From assembly GCA_902601545.1 (NCBI GenBank), contig CACKNR010000005.1, positions 1 to 64,000 on the forward strand: 64,000 nucleotides of DNA, given 5' to 3'. Made by a program: the position numbers and the translations under genes. The stretch comes from an uncultured Pelagibacteraceae bacterium (GTDB lineage Bacteria > Pseudomonadota > Alphaproteobacteria > Pelagibacterales > Pelagibacteraceae). Positions 38,767 to 47,439 of this stretch are shown here, in pieces (positions within the stretch are counted from its first letter, which is position 1; each line of letters begins with the position of its first letter). Below the pieces are notes generated by a model. That model saw only the letters and a list, made by a program, of their open reading frames with translations. It searched no databases and had not been told where the DNA came from.

Positions 38767-39660
38767 ATGGACTTTCTTATTTTTAAAGCTCCAATGTTAA
38801 TGGTCCAGGCATCACTGGATGGAATTCTTTTAGGTATATTATTTGCTTTGATCGCATACGGTATGGCTCTTCAATGGGGTGTAATGAACATAATCAATAT
38901 TGCACAAGGTGATTTAGTTATTCTTGGGGGCTATATTGCATACACTATTTATCTTTGGGGAATTCATCCTGCTTGGGGAGTTATTATTTCTCCAATTATA
39001 ATGTTTTTTGTTGGATGGGGACTTTATAAACTTGTAATAAATAAAGTTGTAGACCGAGACTTATTTATTTCTATTTTAGCAACTTTTGGAATAGCTATTG
39101 TTTTCCAACAATTAATGAATTTTATTTTCGGTGCAGACGTAGTTGTTGCACAGTCTGAATACGGAACAACAATGTTATTTGATAATTCAGTAACCTTACC
39201 GAATTCAAAAATATTTTCTGCTTTTATCAGCGTATTATACGCAATAGCTCTAGTTATTTACATGAAGAAATCTAAACTTGGACGAGCTATAAGAGCTACA
39301 GCACAAAATGCAAGAGCTGCAAAAATACTAGGTGTAGATACTGAAAAAGTTTATGCTGCAACGTTTGGAATAAACGCTGCGCTATGTGGAATTGCAGGAG
39401 CTTTAATTTCAATAACTCTAACACTTCACCCTTATGTGGGGCTTCCATATACAGTAAGATCTTTTATGATAGTTATTGTTGCAGGCCTTGGAAATTTACC
39501 TGCAGTAGCGGTTTCAGGTATGGGACTAGGTCTTTTTGAGGAATTTGCTGATTATATTTTAGGAACAGAATTTAGAATCGGCGCAGTATTTCTACTACTA
39601 GTCTTAATATTAGTTTACAGAAGATTTAAACTTTCAAGAAAAAGGGAATATTTGAAATAA
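38767..39660 (+). CDS. livH: Branched-chain amino acid ABC permease, LivH type (system 1)
   Basis: This 297-residue protein has about eight membrane segments. It shows the LivH signatures GILFALIAYGMALQWGVMNIINIAQGDLVILGGY and the cytoplasmic coupling loop RAIRATAQNARAAKILGVDTEKVYAATFG. It forms the transmembrane pore with LivM. The stop directly abuts livM. Confidence 0.92.
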   Translation: MDFLIFKAPMLMVQASLDGILLGILFALIAYGMALQWGVMNIINIAQGDLVILGGYIAYTIYLWGIHPAWGVIISPIIMFFVGWGLYKLVINKVVDRDLFISILATFGIAIVFQQLMNFIFGADVVVAQSEYGTTMLFDNSVTLPNSKIFSAFISVLYAIALVIYMKKSKLGRAIRATAQNARAAKILGVDTEKVYAATFGINAALCGIAGALISITLTLHPYVGLPYTVRSFMIVIVAGLGNLPAVAVSGMGLGLFEEFADYILGTEFRIGAVFLLLVLILVYRRFKLSRKREYLK

Positions 39661-40725
39661 ATGGAAAAAGTAAAACAAAAAGATTTAATCTTATATTCCG
39701 GCTTAATTATATTAGGTTTAGCCGCGCCTTATTTATTTTCTGCTTTTAAAGTTCAGCTTACATATCTTTGTGTATTAATCGTTCTAGCAATGACATGGAA
39801 TTTACAAGGTGGAGAGATGGGCTATAACACTTTTGGAAATATTCTTTTCTATGGTCTTGGAATGTACTTAACCGCCTCAGTTCAGGTTGGCATGTTTTTT
39901 CCATTAGCAGAATGGACCGAAAGTGGTGGAGAAAAAACATTTGTCCATACCACAACGCAATATTTTCAAGGAATAGGTGTCGGATTATTGGTTGCAGCAA
40001 TTATTCCAACTATTATAGCAGGTGCGATAGGTTACGCTATATTAGGTTTGAGAGGTCATTACTTTGCTATTTGTACTTTAGGCCTAGGTATCGCTGCAGG
40101 TGAGATAGCAGGAGGTATAGAAATTATTGGAGCTGGTCAAGGTTTTACTACGCCACCTTTTCCTGCAGAAATAGTTGATGCCGAAGCCAGAGGAAAATTT
40201 TTCTATTTTTTAAGTTTTGCATTATTAATCGGAACATTTGTTTTTGTTAAATACATTTACGGTTCCAGATTTAGATTAATTTTAAATGCTATAAGAGACA
40301 ATGAAGATAAAGCAGAAGCAATGGGTATTCAAACTATGAAATATAAAATTGTTGGTTGGATGTGTTCTGCATTCTTCTGTGGTCTTGCAGGTGGAATTAT
40401 GGGCGGACTAATTGGGTATATAGACTCAACTGATGTTGCTTTTGACGGAAGAGAGATGGGAGTATTCATGGTTCTTATGGCAATTCTTGGTGGAAAAGGA
40501 ACTTTGTGGGGCCCAGTAATTGGTGCAACTTTATTCCATTTCTTCAAAGAAGGACTATGGACGTTAATTCTAGGCTGGCAGTATGTTGCGCTTGGAGTTT
40601 TAATTGTTGTAATAGTAGTTTATTTCCCAGAGGGATTAATGGGTTGGTTGCGAGAAAAATACCCCGAAAGATTTGGTGAAGTGATAGATGAAAAAGATCG
40701 TAAAGCACAGGTAGAATTAAAATGA
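39661..40725 (+). CDS. livM: Branched-chain amino acid ABC permease, LivM type (system 1)
   Basis: This 354-residue permease has about nine membrane segments, the MTWNLQGGEMGYNTFGNILFYGLGMYL N-terminal motif region, and the coupling loop LNAIRDNEDKAEAMGIQTMKYKIVGW. It overlaps livG by four bases (ATGA). The C-terminus carries an acidic/basic tail. It pairs with LivH in the ABC complex. Confidence 0.92.
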   Translation: MEKVKQKDLILYSGLIILGLAAPYLFSAFKVQLTYLCVLIVLAMTWNLQGGEMGYNTFGNILFYGLGMYLTASVQVGMFFPLAEWTESGGEKTFVHTTTQYFQGIGVGLLVAAIIPTIIAGAIGYAILGLRGHYFAICTLGLGIAAGEIAGGIEIIGAGQGFTTPPFPAEIVDAEARGKFFYFLSFALLIGTFVFVKYIYGSRFRLILNAIRDNEDKAEAMGIQTMKYKIVGWMCSAFFCGLAGGIMGGLIGYIDSTDVAFDGREMGVFMVLMAILGGKGTLWGPVIGATLFHFFKEGLWTLILGWQYVALGVLIVVIVVYFPEGLMGWLREKYPERFGEVIDEKDRKAQVELK

Positions 40726-41456
40726 GTATTTTACAAGTTAAAAATGTGAGTAAATCTTTTGGCGGCGTTCAAGCTAACGTCGACATTTCTGTTTCGGTAG
40801 AACAGGGATCTATAGTTGGCTTAATAGGACCTAACGGTTCAGGTAAAACTACTTTATTTAATTCTATTGTTGGAACTCATCCGATTGATAAAGGATCAAT
40901 TGTTTTTGATAATACAGAAGTTTCAGAAATGCCTGTGCCAGCTGTCGCCAAACTTGGTTTGTTAAGAACCTTTCAACAAACAAGAATTTATTCAAAACTT
41001 AATTGTGTAGAAAATATGCTTATAAGTCATAAAGCAAGTGACTCTGGATTTATTTTTGCAAAAGTACCTGTTGAACTTACTGAGAAAGCAGAAAATATTT
41101 TAAACTTTGTAGGTCTTTATCAAAAAAGAAATTTGAGAGCAGGCGATTTATCATTTGGACAGCAAAAATTACTAGAATTAGCAATGGCTTTGATGAATGA
41201 GCCTAAAATGCTTTTATTAGACGAGCCTACAGCTGGAATTAATCCAACTTTAATTAACGGAATTATCGATAGATTAATTAAAATAAATAAAGATTATGGA
41301 ATTACTTTATTAGTCATAGAGCACAATATGAAAGTAATTATGAGTTTAGCACAAAAAATCTTCTGTTTAGCACACGGTAAAATGTTAGCAGAGGGTTCTC
41401 CAGATCAAATTAAGAATGATAAGCGAGTAGTTGATGCTTATTTAGGAGCGCAGTAA
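40722..41456 (+). CDS. livG: ABC transporter ATPase, LivG type (system 1)
   Basis: This 244-residue ATPase has Walker A GPNGSGKTT, a Q-loop in LLRTFQQTRIY, the signature motif LSFGQQKLLELAMAL (a variant of LSGGQ) and Walker B LLLDEPTAGINP. The switch His is in VIEHNMKV. It powers the permease pair with LivF. It overlaps livM by four bases and livF by one base. Confidence 0.93.
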   Translation: MSILQVKNVSKSFGGVQANVDISVSVEQGSIVGLIGPNGSGKTTLFNSIVGTHPIDKGSIVFDNTEVSEMPVPAVAKLGLLRTFQQTRIYSKLNCVENMLISHKASDSGFIFAKVPVELTEKAENILNFVGLYQKRNLRAGDLSFGQQKLLELAMALMNEPKMLLLDEPTAGINPTLINGIIDRLIKINKDYGITLLVIEHNMKVIMSLAQKIFCLAHGKMLAEGSPDQIKNDKRVVDAYLGAQ

Positions 41457-42241
41457 TGGCAAATCAATATGATGTTTTAGGTAAAGCACCTGGTTTAGAA
41501 GACTTAAATAAATTATCTCCAAGTGATGTTCATCTAACCATAAGAGGCCTAAATGCTGGCTATGGAAAAATGGAGATACTGCATAATTTTGACTTAACAG
41601 TTAGTAAGGCCCAATCCTTATGTTTAATAGGACCTAACGGTGCGGGAAAGTCTACAATACTTCATTCTATTTATGGTTTTACAAATATTTTTGACGGAAA
41701 AATTGAATTAGAAGGAAATGAAATTACGACATTAACTCCTGCAGAGAAGCTTAGTAAAGTGGGCATAGCTTATATCTTACAAGATAACTCAGTATTTCCT
41801 GATATGACTGTTGAGGAAAATCTTTTAATGGGTGGATACATTAAAGATAAACAGGACGAAGCTTACGAGGAAGCTGAGAGAATTTTTCAAAAATATGAGA
41901 GATTAAGAAATAGACGAAATCAACCTGCAAAAGTTTTATCAGGTGGTGAGAGAAGATTATTAGAAATTTCAAGAGCATTAGTTATGAAACCATCAGTTTT
42001 ATTAGTCGATGAACCATCAATTGGTTTGGAACCAAAATATATTAATATGGTTTTTGAAATTTTAGAGGATCTTCAAAAAGCAGAGAAGAAAACAATAATA
42101 CTTGTAGAACAAAACGCAAAAAAAGGTTTAGAGTTTGCAGATATAGGTTACGTTTTAGTGTCTGGCCAAACAGCTATTGCGGGCAAAGGCGATGATCTTT
42201 TAAAAAATCCAGACGTAGGAAGATTATTCCTTGGTGGATGA
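41456..42241 (+). CDS. livF: ABC transporter ATPase, LivF type (system 1)
   Basis: This 261-residue ATPase has Walker A GPNGAGKST, the signature LSGGERRLLEISRAL, Walker B LLVDEPSIGLEP and the switch region LVEQNAKKGLEFA. An N-terminal extension of about 25 residues (YDVLGKAPGLEDLNKLSPSD) precedes the ABC core; LivF of system 2 lacks it. Its stop overlaps the azlC start by four bases, tying uptake and export genes together. Confidence 0.92.
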   Translation: MANQYDVLGKAPGLEDLNKLSPSDVHLTIRGLNAGYGKMEILHNFDLTVSKAQSLCLIGPNGAGKSTILHSIYGFTNIFDGKIELEGNEITTLTPAEKLSKVGIAYILQDNSVFPDMTVEENLLMGGYIKDKQDEAYEEAERIFQKYERLRNRRNQPAKVLSGGERRLLEISRALVMKPSVLLVDEPSIGLEPKYINMVFEILEDLQKAEKKTIILVEQNAKKGLEFADIGYVLVSGQTAIAGKGDDLLKNPDVGRLFLGG

Positions 42242-42942
42242 TTAACTCACAAGCTTTCTTTACAGGTTTAAAATCTTTAAAAGGTGCAAGAAGTCCAGCG
42301 TTACCTTTGGCGGCTTGTTTTGTCGCTTTAGGAGCTTTACTGAAAGATGCTGGCTTTAACATTCAACAGAGTGCAGCCTCAAGTTTTTTTACATACGCAT
42401 TACCTGGACAATTAGTAATGGCAGAGTCATTATTATTAGGCGCATCTATAGTAAATATTTTTTTAGCAGTTTGGTTAGTTAACTTTAGACTTTATCCAAT
42501 GACAGTTTCTTTATTCCCTTTACTTGAGCATAAATCCCAACCTAAGTGGAAATATTATTTATCTTGTCATTTTCTTGCAGTTTCATCGTGGCTAATAGCC
42601 AAAGACGCATATAAAAAGATTAATGCAAAATATCGAATAGATTTTTGGATAGGTATTGGCACGGGAACTTGGTTAACAGCTGTTCTAATGACAGTTATCG
42701 GTTACCTAGCAGCAGATCTTTTAAATAAAGAAATGTTAATTGGATTGGCGATTGTAAATCCAATTTATTTTTTTTGTATGATGATAGGCGCCATGAAAAA
42801 CATAGCCATATCTATTTCGGTAATTTTAGGAACAACCTTAGGACCAGTTATTTATTTATTTTCTACTGAGTGGTCATTATTATTTGCTGGATTGATAGCA
42901 GGCACTATTGCTTATTTATTTGGAGAAAAAGATGGTAAGTAG
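42238..42942 (+). CDS. azlC: AzlC-family amino acid exporter, large subunit
   Basis: This 234-residue membrane protein has six to seven segments and the AzlC core AASSFFTYALPGQLVMAESLLLGASI followed by VNFRLYPMTVSLFP. With the small AzlD subunit it exports branched-chain amino acids or analogues. It overlaps livF by four bases and azlD by eleven. Substrate is inferred from the family. Confidence 0.85.
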   Translation: MINSQAFFTGLKSLKGARSPALPLAACFVALGALLKDAGFNIQQSAASSFFTYALPGQLVMAESLLLGASIVNIFLAVWLVNFRLYPMTVSLFPLLEHKSQPKWKYYLSCHFLAVSSWLIAKDAYKKINAKYRIDFWIGIGTGTWLTAVLMTVIGYLAADLLNKEMLIGLAIVNPIYFFCMMIGAMKNIAISISVILGTTLGPVIYLFSTEWSLLFAGLIAGTIAYLFGEKDGK

Positions 42943-43258
42943 TCAAATTATAATTTTTGCTATTATAGCAACTTCAATTGCTACATATATATCTAGATTC
43001 ATGGGAGCGCTTACCTCAGAAAAAATAACTGTGAATTCGAAAATTTTTAAATGGTTTAATTGTGTTGCTTATTCAACTTTGGCAGCATTACTTGGAAGAA
43101 TGATAATATTTCCTGCTGGAGTTTTAGCTGAGTCAGAGCTTACAATTAGACTAATAGTATTCCTCACTTGCATTGCAATATTTATAATATCTAAAAAAAA
43201 CTTAGTAATACCTACGGTTACTTCTGCAATTTTACTAAGCTTTTTGACTAACATTTGA
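42932..43258 (+). CDS. azlD: AzlD-family small exporter subunit
   Basis: This protein has about 108 residues from the ATG at 42932 and four membrane segments. It has the AzlD-like ATYISRFMGALTSEKI and a later FNCVAYSTLAALLGRMIIFPAG. The ATG at 42932 overlaps the azlC stop by eleven bases; an earlier in-frame ATG at 42908 would overlap more and adds a charged stretch, so I prefer 42932. It partners AzlC. Confidence 0.82.
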   Translation: MVSSQIIIFAIIATSIATYISRFMGALTSEKITVNSKIFKWFNCVAYSTLAALLGRMIIFPAGVLAESELTIRLIVFLTCIAIFIISKKNLVIPTVTSAILLSFLTNI

Positions 43259-43271
43259 TTTATGGTAAAAT
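43244..43271 (+). promoter_or_regulatory. Predicted promoter for the 18-codon ORF and glaH
   Basis: TTGACT at 43244-43249, a 16-base spacer and TAAAAT at 43266-43271 lie at the azlD 3' end. Exactly six bases follow before the ATG at 43278. The predicted transcript therefore starts at the small ORF. Confidence 0.5.
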
Positions 43272-43277
43272 TACAAA

Positions 43278-43334
43278 ATGGAACCAATACTAGCAATTTT
43301 TGTTGTTTTGTGGATTATGGGCACTATTGAGTAA
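43278..43334 (+). CDS. Possible 18-residue membrane peptide abutting glaH
   Basis: The frame encodes MEPILAIFVVLWIMGTIE, a single hydrophobic stretch long enough to sit in the membrane. It begins at the predicted transcription start and its TAA is immediately followed by the glaH ATG, with no gap. This could be a leaderless small protein, or a leader whose translation delivers ribosomes to glaH, which has no SD of its own. No homologue is recognised. Confidence 0.4.
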   Translation: MEPILAIFVVLWIMGTIE

Positions 43335-44231
43335 ATGAGCTTTTCATTATCACATCATAATAATTCGAAGAGAGTTCGAGTAATTAAGTTAAACGAAAGT
43401 GATCTTGATAGGTTGATTTTTCCTTTTAAAAAACATTCAATTTTATCTTTAGAATATAAACCTTTTTCTAGATTCAGTTTGGCAAAAAGCTTAGATGAGG
43501 TATTTCAAAATAAGTTAAGTAAAACTTTAAATGATATTCTTAATGACCGTAATACAGGAACTGCGATTGTTGAACCCGACATAAAAAATAAAAAATTTGA
43601 TAAAGATTTTTTAGTCAAGCTCTCAACAGGTCTTGCCTATTTAATTGGTAACCCTAACTTTGACTCCATGACAGGTAAATACTATGCAAGATTTCATGTA
43701 AAGCATCAAGATAGTAGCGACTCTTATCTTAGAAAAGCTTACACAAATTTAGATCTTCACACCGACGGAACTTACGTTAAAGAGAAAACTGATTGGATTA
43801 TAATGACAAAAATGGAAGAACAGAATGTTGGTGGAGGAGAAAGTGTAATTTTACATTTAGATGATTGGGAACATCTGGAAGATTTAAGTAATGATCCTGT
43901 GGGTCAAGAAGATTTTGTATGGGGATCACCAAAAAGCAAGAATGTTAATTATAAAGTCGAACATCCAGTATTTTCAAAAGATAAAAATGGTAAGCCAGTT
44001 ATTTCATATATTGATCAATTTCCTGAACCAAAAAACATGAAACAAGGTTTATTTTTGCAAAAATTATCAGATGCTTTAGAACAAAGTAAAAATAAAATAA
44101 GCTTTCCATTACCTGTGGGGTCGACAATTTTCTCTAATAACTATTTTTGGTTGCATGGAAGAAAAGCTTTTAAAGAGCATTCTGGGTTATCTAGAGAATT
44201 GCTGAGAATTAGAGGAACTTTTTTCAATTAA
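43335..44231 (+). CDS. glaH: Glutarate 2-hydroxylase (CsiD/GlaH)
   Basis: GlaH is a 2-oxoglutarate- and Fe(II)-dependent dioxygenase that hydroxylates glutarate to L-2-hydroxyglutarate in lysine catabolism. The 298-residue protein matches CsiD along its length: LEYKPFSRFSLAKSLD, LIGNPNFDSMTGKYYARF, LHTDGTYV with iron ligands His142 and Asp144, SVILHLDDWEHLED, VISYIDQFPEP, and FWLHGR with the distal His near 274. A C-terminal arginine (ELLRIRGTF) probably binds 2-oxoglutarate. It is followed by a TctCBA uptake system that may feed it. No partner 2-hydroxyglutarate oxidase is visible here. Confidence 0.9.
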   Translation: MSFSLSHHNNSKRVRVIKLNESDLDRLIFPFKKHSILSLEYKPFSRFSLAKSLDEVFQNKLSKTLNDILNDRNTGTAIVEPDIKNKKFDKDFLVKLSTGLAYLIGNPNFDSMTGKYYARFHVKHQDSSDSYLRKAYTNLDLHTDGTYVKEKTDWIIMTKMEEQNVGGGESVILHLDDWEHLEDLSNDPVGQEDFVWGSPKSKNVNYKVEHPVFSKDKNGKPVISYIDQFPEPKNMKQGLFLQKLSDALEQSKNKISFPLPVGSTIFSNNYFWLHGRKAFKEHSGLSRELLRIRGTFFN

Positions 44232-44238
44232 TACATAG

Positions 44239-44267
44239 TTGACTCTAGATAAGATATTTATTTTAAT
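44239..44267 (+). promoter_or_regulatory. Predicted promoter for tctC
   Basis: TTGACT at 44239-44244, a 17-base spacer and TTTAAT at 44262-44267, followed by CAGGGGGAAATA just before the ATG. The ribosome-binding region resembles those of the two Liv-type binding proteins. Confidence 0.45.
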
Positions 44268-44297
44268 AAGTATAATTAATAAACACAGGGGGAAATA

Positions 44298-45290
44298 ATG
44301 TTAAATAAGTTCAAAAAACTTATCAGCCTAGTTTTCGCGACTGTTCTTTTAACTTCAGTTTCAAACACTTCTTTCGCAACTGACAAATTACACTTCGTAA
44401 TTGGTGGTGGTGCTGGTGGTGGTTGGGATGGAACTGCTAGAGGAACTGGTGAAGCTTTAACTAAAGCTGGTTTTTTAAATAGTGCATCATTTGAAAATAT
44501 GTCAGGTGGTGGTGGAGGAAAAGCTTTATCATACATGATAAATACTAAACCTTCAGATACGATTTTAGTTCAATCTACTCCATTAGTTCTTAGATCAATA
44601 ACTAGACACTCTGGTTATGTAGATAAAAAGAACGCAGCAAAGGTTACATCTTATAAAGATGTAGTGCCAATAGCTGGTGTAATAGGTGACTACGGCGCAA
44701 TTGTTGCTGCAAAAAATTCACCATACAATTCTTGGAAAGATGTAGTAGCTGCTTACAAAGCAAATCCAAAGTCAGTAAAAATGGCTGGTGGATCTGTTAG
44801 AGGAAGCATGGACCATTTGATTGGCGCATTAGCATTTAAAGAAGCTGGTGCTAATCCAAATGATGTTGTTTACATTCCTTACGATGCAGGTGGTAAAGCA
44901 TTAGCAGGATTATTGTCAGGAGAAACTCAAATTCTTTCAACTGGTTTGGGAGAAGTAATGGGTGCTAGAGATCAAGTTAAAATTCTTGGTATTACAGCTC
45001 CAAAAAGAGTTGCTGATGCTCCAGATGTTCCAACTTTAAAAGAGCAAGGTACTAACGCAATCTTCGTAAATTGGAGAGGTTTCTTTGGCCCTCCAGGTAT
45101 GAGCGATGGTGAGAGAAAGAAAATTGCAAAAATGTTGGGCGATGTTCAAAAAACACCTGAATGGGAAGCAGTCAGAAAAAGAAATGCTTGGGTAAATATT
45201 TACAACCCAGATAAAAAATTCGTTAAATTTTTAGAAAAACAAACAGTCGAGATGACTGGATTGTTAAAGAATTTAGGCGTAATTAAATAA
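44298..45290 (+). CDS. tctC: TTT-family periplasmic solute-binding protein (TctC/Bug)
   Basis: The 330-residue precursor has a signal peptide ending SNTSFAT. A TctC-type fold follows, starting LHFVIGGGAGGGWDGTARGTGEAL. The GDYGAIVAAKNSPYNSWKDVVAAYK and PDVPTLKEQG motifs of the family are present. Such proteins bind carboxylates for the TctAB permease. Position after glaH suggests a C5 dicarboxylate such as glutarate; this is inference. Confidence 0.9.
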   Translation: MLNKFKKLISLVFATVLLTSVSNTSFATDKLHFVIGGGAGGGWDGTARGTGEALTKAGFLNSASFENMSGGGGGKALSYMINTKPSDTILVQSTPLVLRSITRHSGYVDKKNAAKVTSYKDVVPIAGVIGDYGAIVAAKNSPYNSWKDVVAAYKANPKSVKMAGGSVRGSMDHLIGALAFKEAGANPNDVVYIPYDAGGKALAGLLSGETQILSTGLGEVMGARDQVKILGITAPKRVADAPDVPTLKEQGTNAIFVNWRGFFGPPGMSDGERKKIAKMLGDVQKTPEWEAVRKRNAWVNIYNPDKKFVKFLEKQTVEMTGLLKNLGVIK

Positions 45291-45308
45291 ATAGTTAAGG
45301 AAAGAGCA

Positions 45309-45779
45309 GTGAAAATAAGTCCTTCAAAGATTATTTCACTGCTCTTTTTTATTTTTTCTGGTTTTTATCTTTATACAGCGCATCAAATTCAAGTTTTTAC
45401 TTTTGATGAGAATGCTGCATTCAACGCAAAAACGTTTCCAATTTACTTAGGCTATGCAGGTTTAATATTTTCAGCGCTTTATATTATTTTACCAGAAACA
45501 AAACCTTCAAATGTAGATTTAACAGTTCTAGATTATAAAAAAACAATCACGTTGGTTATACTTATGATTTTGTATGGACTAACAATTTTAAGAGTAGGAT
45601 ATTTTCTATCAACTTCAATTTTTTTAGTTCTATCTTACATTGTTTTAGGTGAAAGGAAGTGGTTATGGATATTTTTTTTATCATTTCCTTTTGTAGCGAT
45701 ATTTATGTATCTCTTACATGGACTATTAAATATTTATCTTCGTGACCCATTTTTACAATTAATTGGAGTTATGGGATGA
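45309..45779 (+). CDS. tctB: TTT-family small membrane subunit (TctB)
   Basis: This 156-residue protein starts at GTG with AAGGAAAGAG upstream and has four membrane segments. The first covers IISLLFFIFSGFYLYTAHQI, and an acidic loop carries the FDENAAFNAKTFP segment, as in TctB. It overlaps tctA by four bases. Confidence 0.85.
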   Translation: MKISPSKIISLLFFIFSGFYLYTAHQIQVFTFDENAAFNAKTFPIYLGYAGLIFSALYIILPETKPSNVDLTVLDYKKTITLVILMILYGLTILRVGYFLSTSIFLVLSYIVLGERKWLWIFFLSFPFVAIFMYLLHGLLNIYLRDPFLQLIGVMG

Positions 45780-47278
45780 TCGAAGGAATTCTTATTGGCC
45801 TACAAACTGCTTTATCATTAAAAAACTTAATGATGGTTATGGTAGGTTGTTTTGCAGGAACTATTATTGGAATGTTACCTGGGTTGGGACCAATGACTGC
45901 AATTGCATTGATGATACCAATCACCTATGGATTTGAGCCATCAACTGGATTAATTTTGATGGCCGGTGTTTATTATGGAGCAGTATTTGGTGGATCTACA
46001 TCCTCAATTTTAATTAATGCACCAGGAATACCAGGGACAGTAGCAACTTCATTTGATGGATATCCAATGGCCCAACAAGGAAAAGCTGGCAAGGCATTAG
46101 CAATAGCAGCTTATAGCTCTTTTGCAGGCGGTACAATCGCAGCAATATTTCTTCTGATCGCAGCACCAAGTTTATCAAAAGTTAGTTTAGCTTTTAGGTC
46201 CCCAGATTATTTTGGTTTGATGATTTTAGGTTTAACTGCAGTATCAGCCTTTTCTGCAAAAGGTCATTTTTTAAAAGCTATGATGATGGTAGTCCTAGGG
46301 CTAATGTTAGCCAGTGTAGGTCAAGACACACTCTCAGATATCCCAAGATTTACATTTCAAAATATGAATTTATCAGATGGTATAAGTTTCGTACTTGTTG
46401 TTATGGCAACTTTTGCAATGAGCGAGGCTTTGACCATAATATTTAAGGCTAACGATCCAACTAGAGTAGCAAAACAAATATCTTTATCTCAACTTGGATC
46501 AATAAAATTAGATAAAGAGGAGACAAAAAAAATGGTAACCACTATTCCTCGCTCATCAGTTTTAGGTTTTATCATTGGAGTTTTACCTGGAGCAGGATCA
46601 ACGATAGCCTCTTTTTTAGCTTATGGAATGGAAAGAAATTTTGTTAAAGATGAAGAGAAGCAAAAATTTGGAAAAGGAAGTGTAAATGGATTAGCTGCAC
46701 CTGAAACTGCTAATAATGCAGCTTGCTCTGGTTCATTTGTTCCATTACTTACGTTAGGAATACCAGGTAGCGGAACTACCGCCGTAATGTTAGGGGCTTT
46801 GCTCGGTTTTGGTATTCAACCAGGTCCAAGATTATATCAAACTAATCCAGAAATATTTTGGTCAGTAATTATGTCAATGTATATTGGTATGGTAATTTTA
46901 TTAATTTTAAATCTCCCTTTAATTCCTTATATTGCAAGAGTTTTAGCTACTCCAAGAACCTTTCTAATTCCATTAATTTTATTTTTCTCAGTGACAGGAA
47001 TTTATCTAATGTCTTTTAATAATTTTGATATTTATATGATGATAGGTATTGCTGTGGTTGCTACTATTTTACGTTTATATGATTTTCCAATGCCCCCTTT
47101 AATACTAGCTTTTGTTCTAGGTGGTTTAATGGAAGAAAATTTGAGAAGGTCTTTACTGATTAGCGACGGGTCTTGGAGCTTTATGTATGATCGCCCTCTT
47201 ACATTGATTATAATGTTAACGATTCTAACGATAGTAGCATGGCAGATTTATAGTGGCTTTTTTAAAAAAAAAAGTTAA
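45776..47278 (+). CDS. tctA: TTT-family large permease (TctA)
   Basis: This 500-residue permease has about twelve membrane segments and the TctA signatures GTIIGMLPGLGPMTAIALMIPITYG near the N-terminus. The GAVFGGSTSSILINAPGIPGTVAT loop is present, and the inverted repeat IIGVLPGAGSTIASFLAYGME and FVPLLTLGIPGSGTTAVMLGAL lies in the second half. It forms the transport channel with TctB. Start overlaps tctB. Confidence 0.93.
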   Translation: MIEGILIGLQTALSLKNLMMVMVGCFAGTIIGMLPGLGPMTAIALMIPITYGFEPSTGLILMAGVYYGAVFGGSTSSILINAPGIPGTVATSFDGYPMAQQGKAGKALAIAAYSSFAGGTIAAIFLLIAAPSLSKVSLAFRSPDYFGLMILGLTAVSAFSAKGHFLKAMMMVVLGLMLASVGQDTLSDIPRFTFQNMNLSDGISFVLVVMATFAMSEALTIIFKANDPTRVAKQISLSQLGSIKLDKEETKKMVTTIPRSSVLGFIIGVLPGAGSTIASFLAYGMERNFVKDEEKQKFGKGSVNGLAAPETANNAACSGSFVPLLTLGIPGSGTTAVMLGALLGFGIQPGPRLYQTNPEIFWSVIMSMYIGMVILLILNLPLIPYIARVLATPRTFLIPLILFFSVTGIYLMSFNNFDIYMMIGIAVVATILRLYDFPMPPLILAFVLGGLMEENLRRSLLISDGSWSFMYDRPLTLIIMLTILTIVAWQIYSGFFKKKS

Positions 47279-47439
47279 TAGTGTGACATATTTACAATAC
47301 CAAAAGTCAATAAAATAGCCATTTTTAAAACATATATTTAAATCACAAAATTAGATTTTCAGCATATAGACTCGATTTTTAAATCCAATGAAAGTATAAG
47401 AAACCAAGTATTTTTGCAAAAATAACACTAAGGACAAAT

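Noticed and set aside
44276-44536. Antisense proline-rich frame over tctC
   Set aside because: The proline run is the reverse of glycine codons in the TctC GGGAGGG segment; no independent support.
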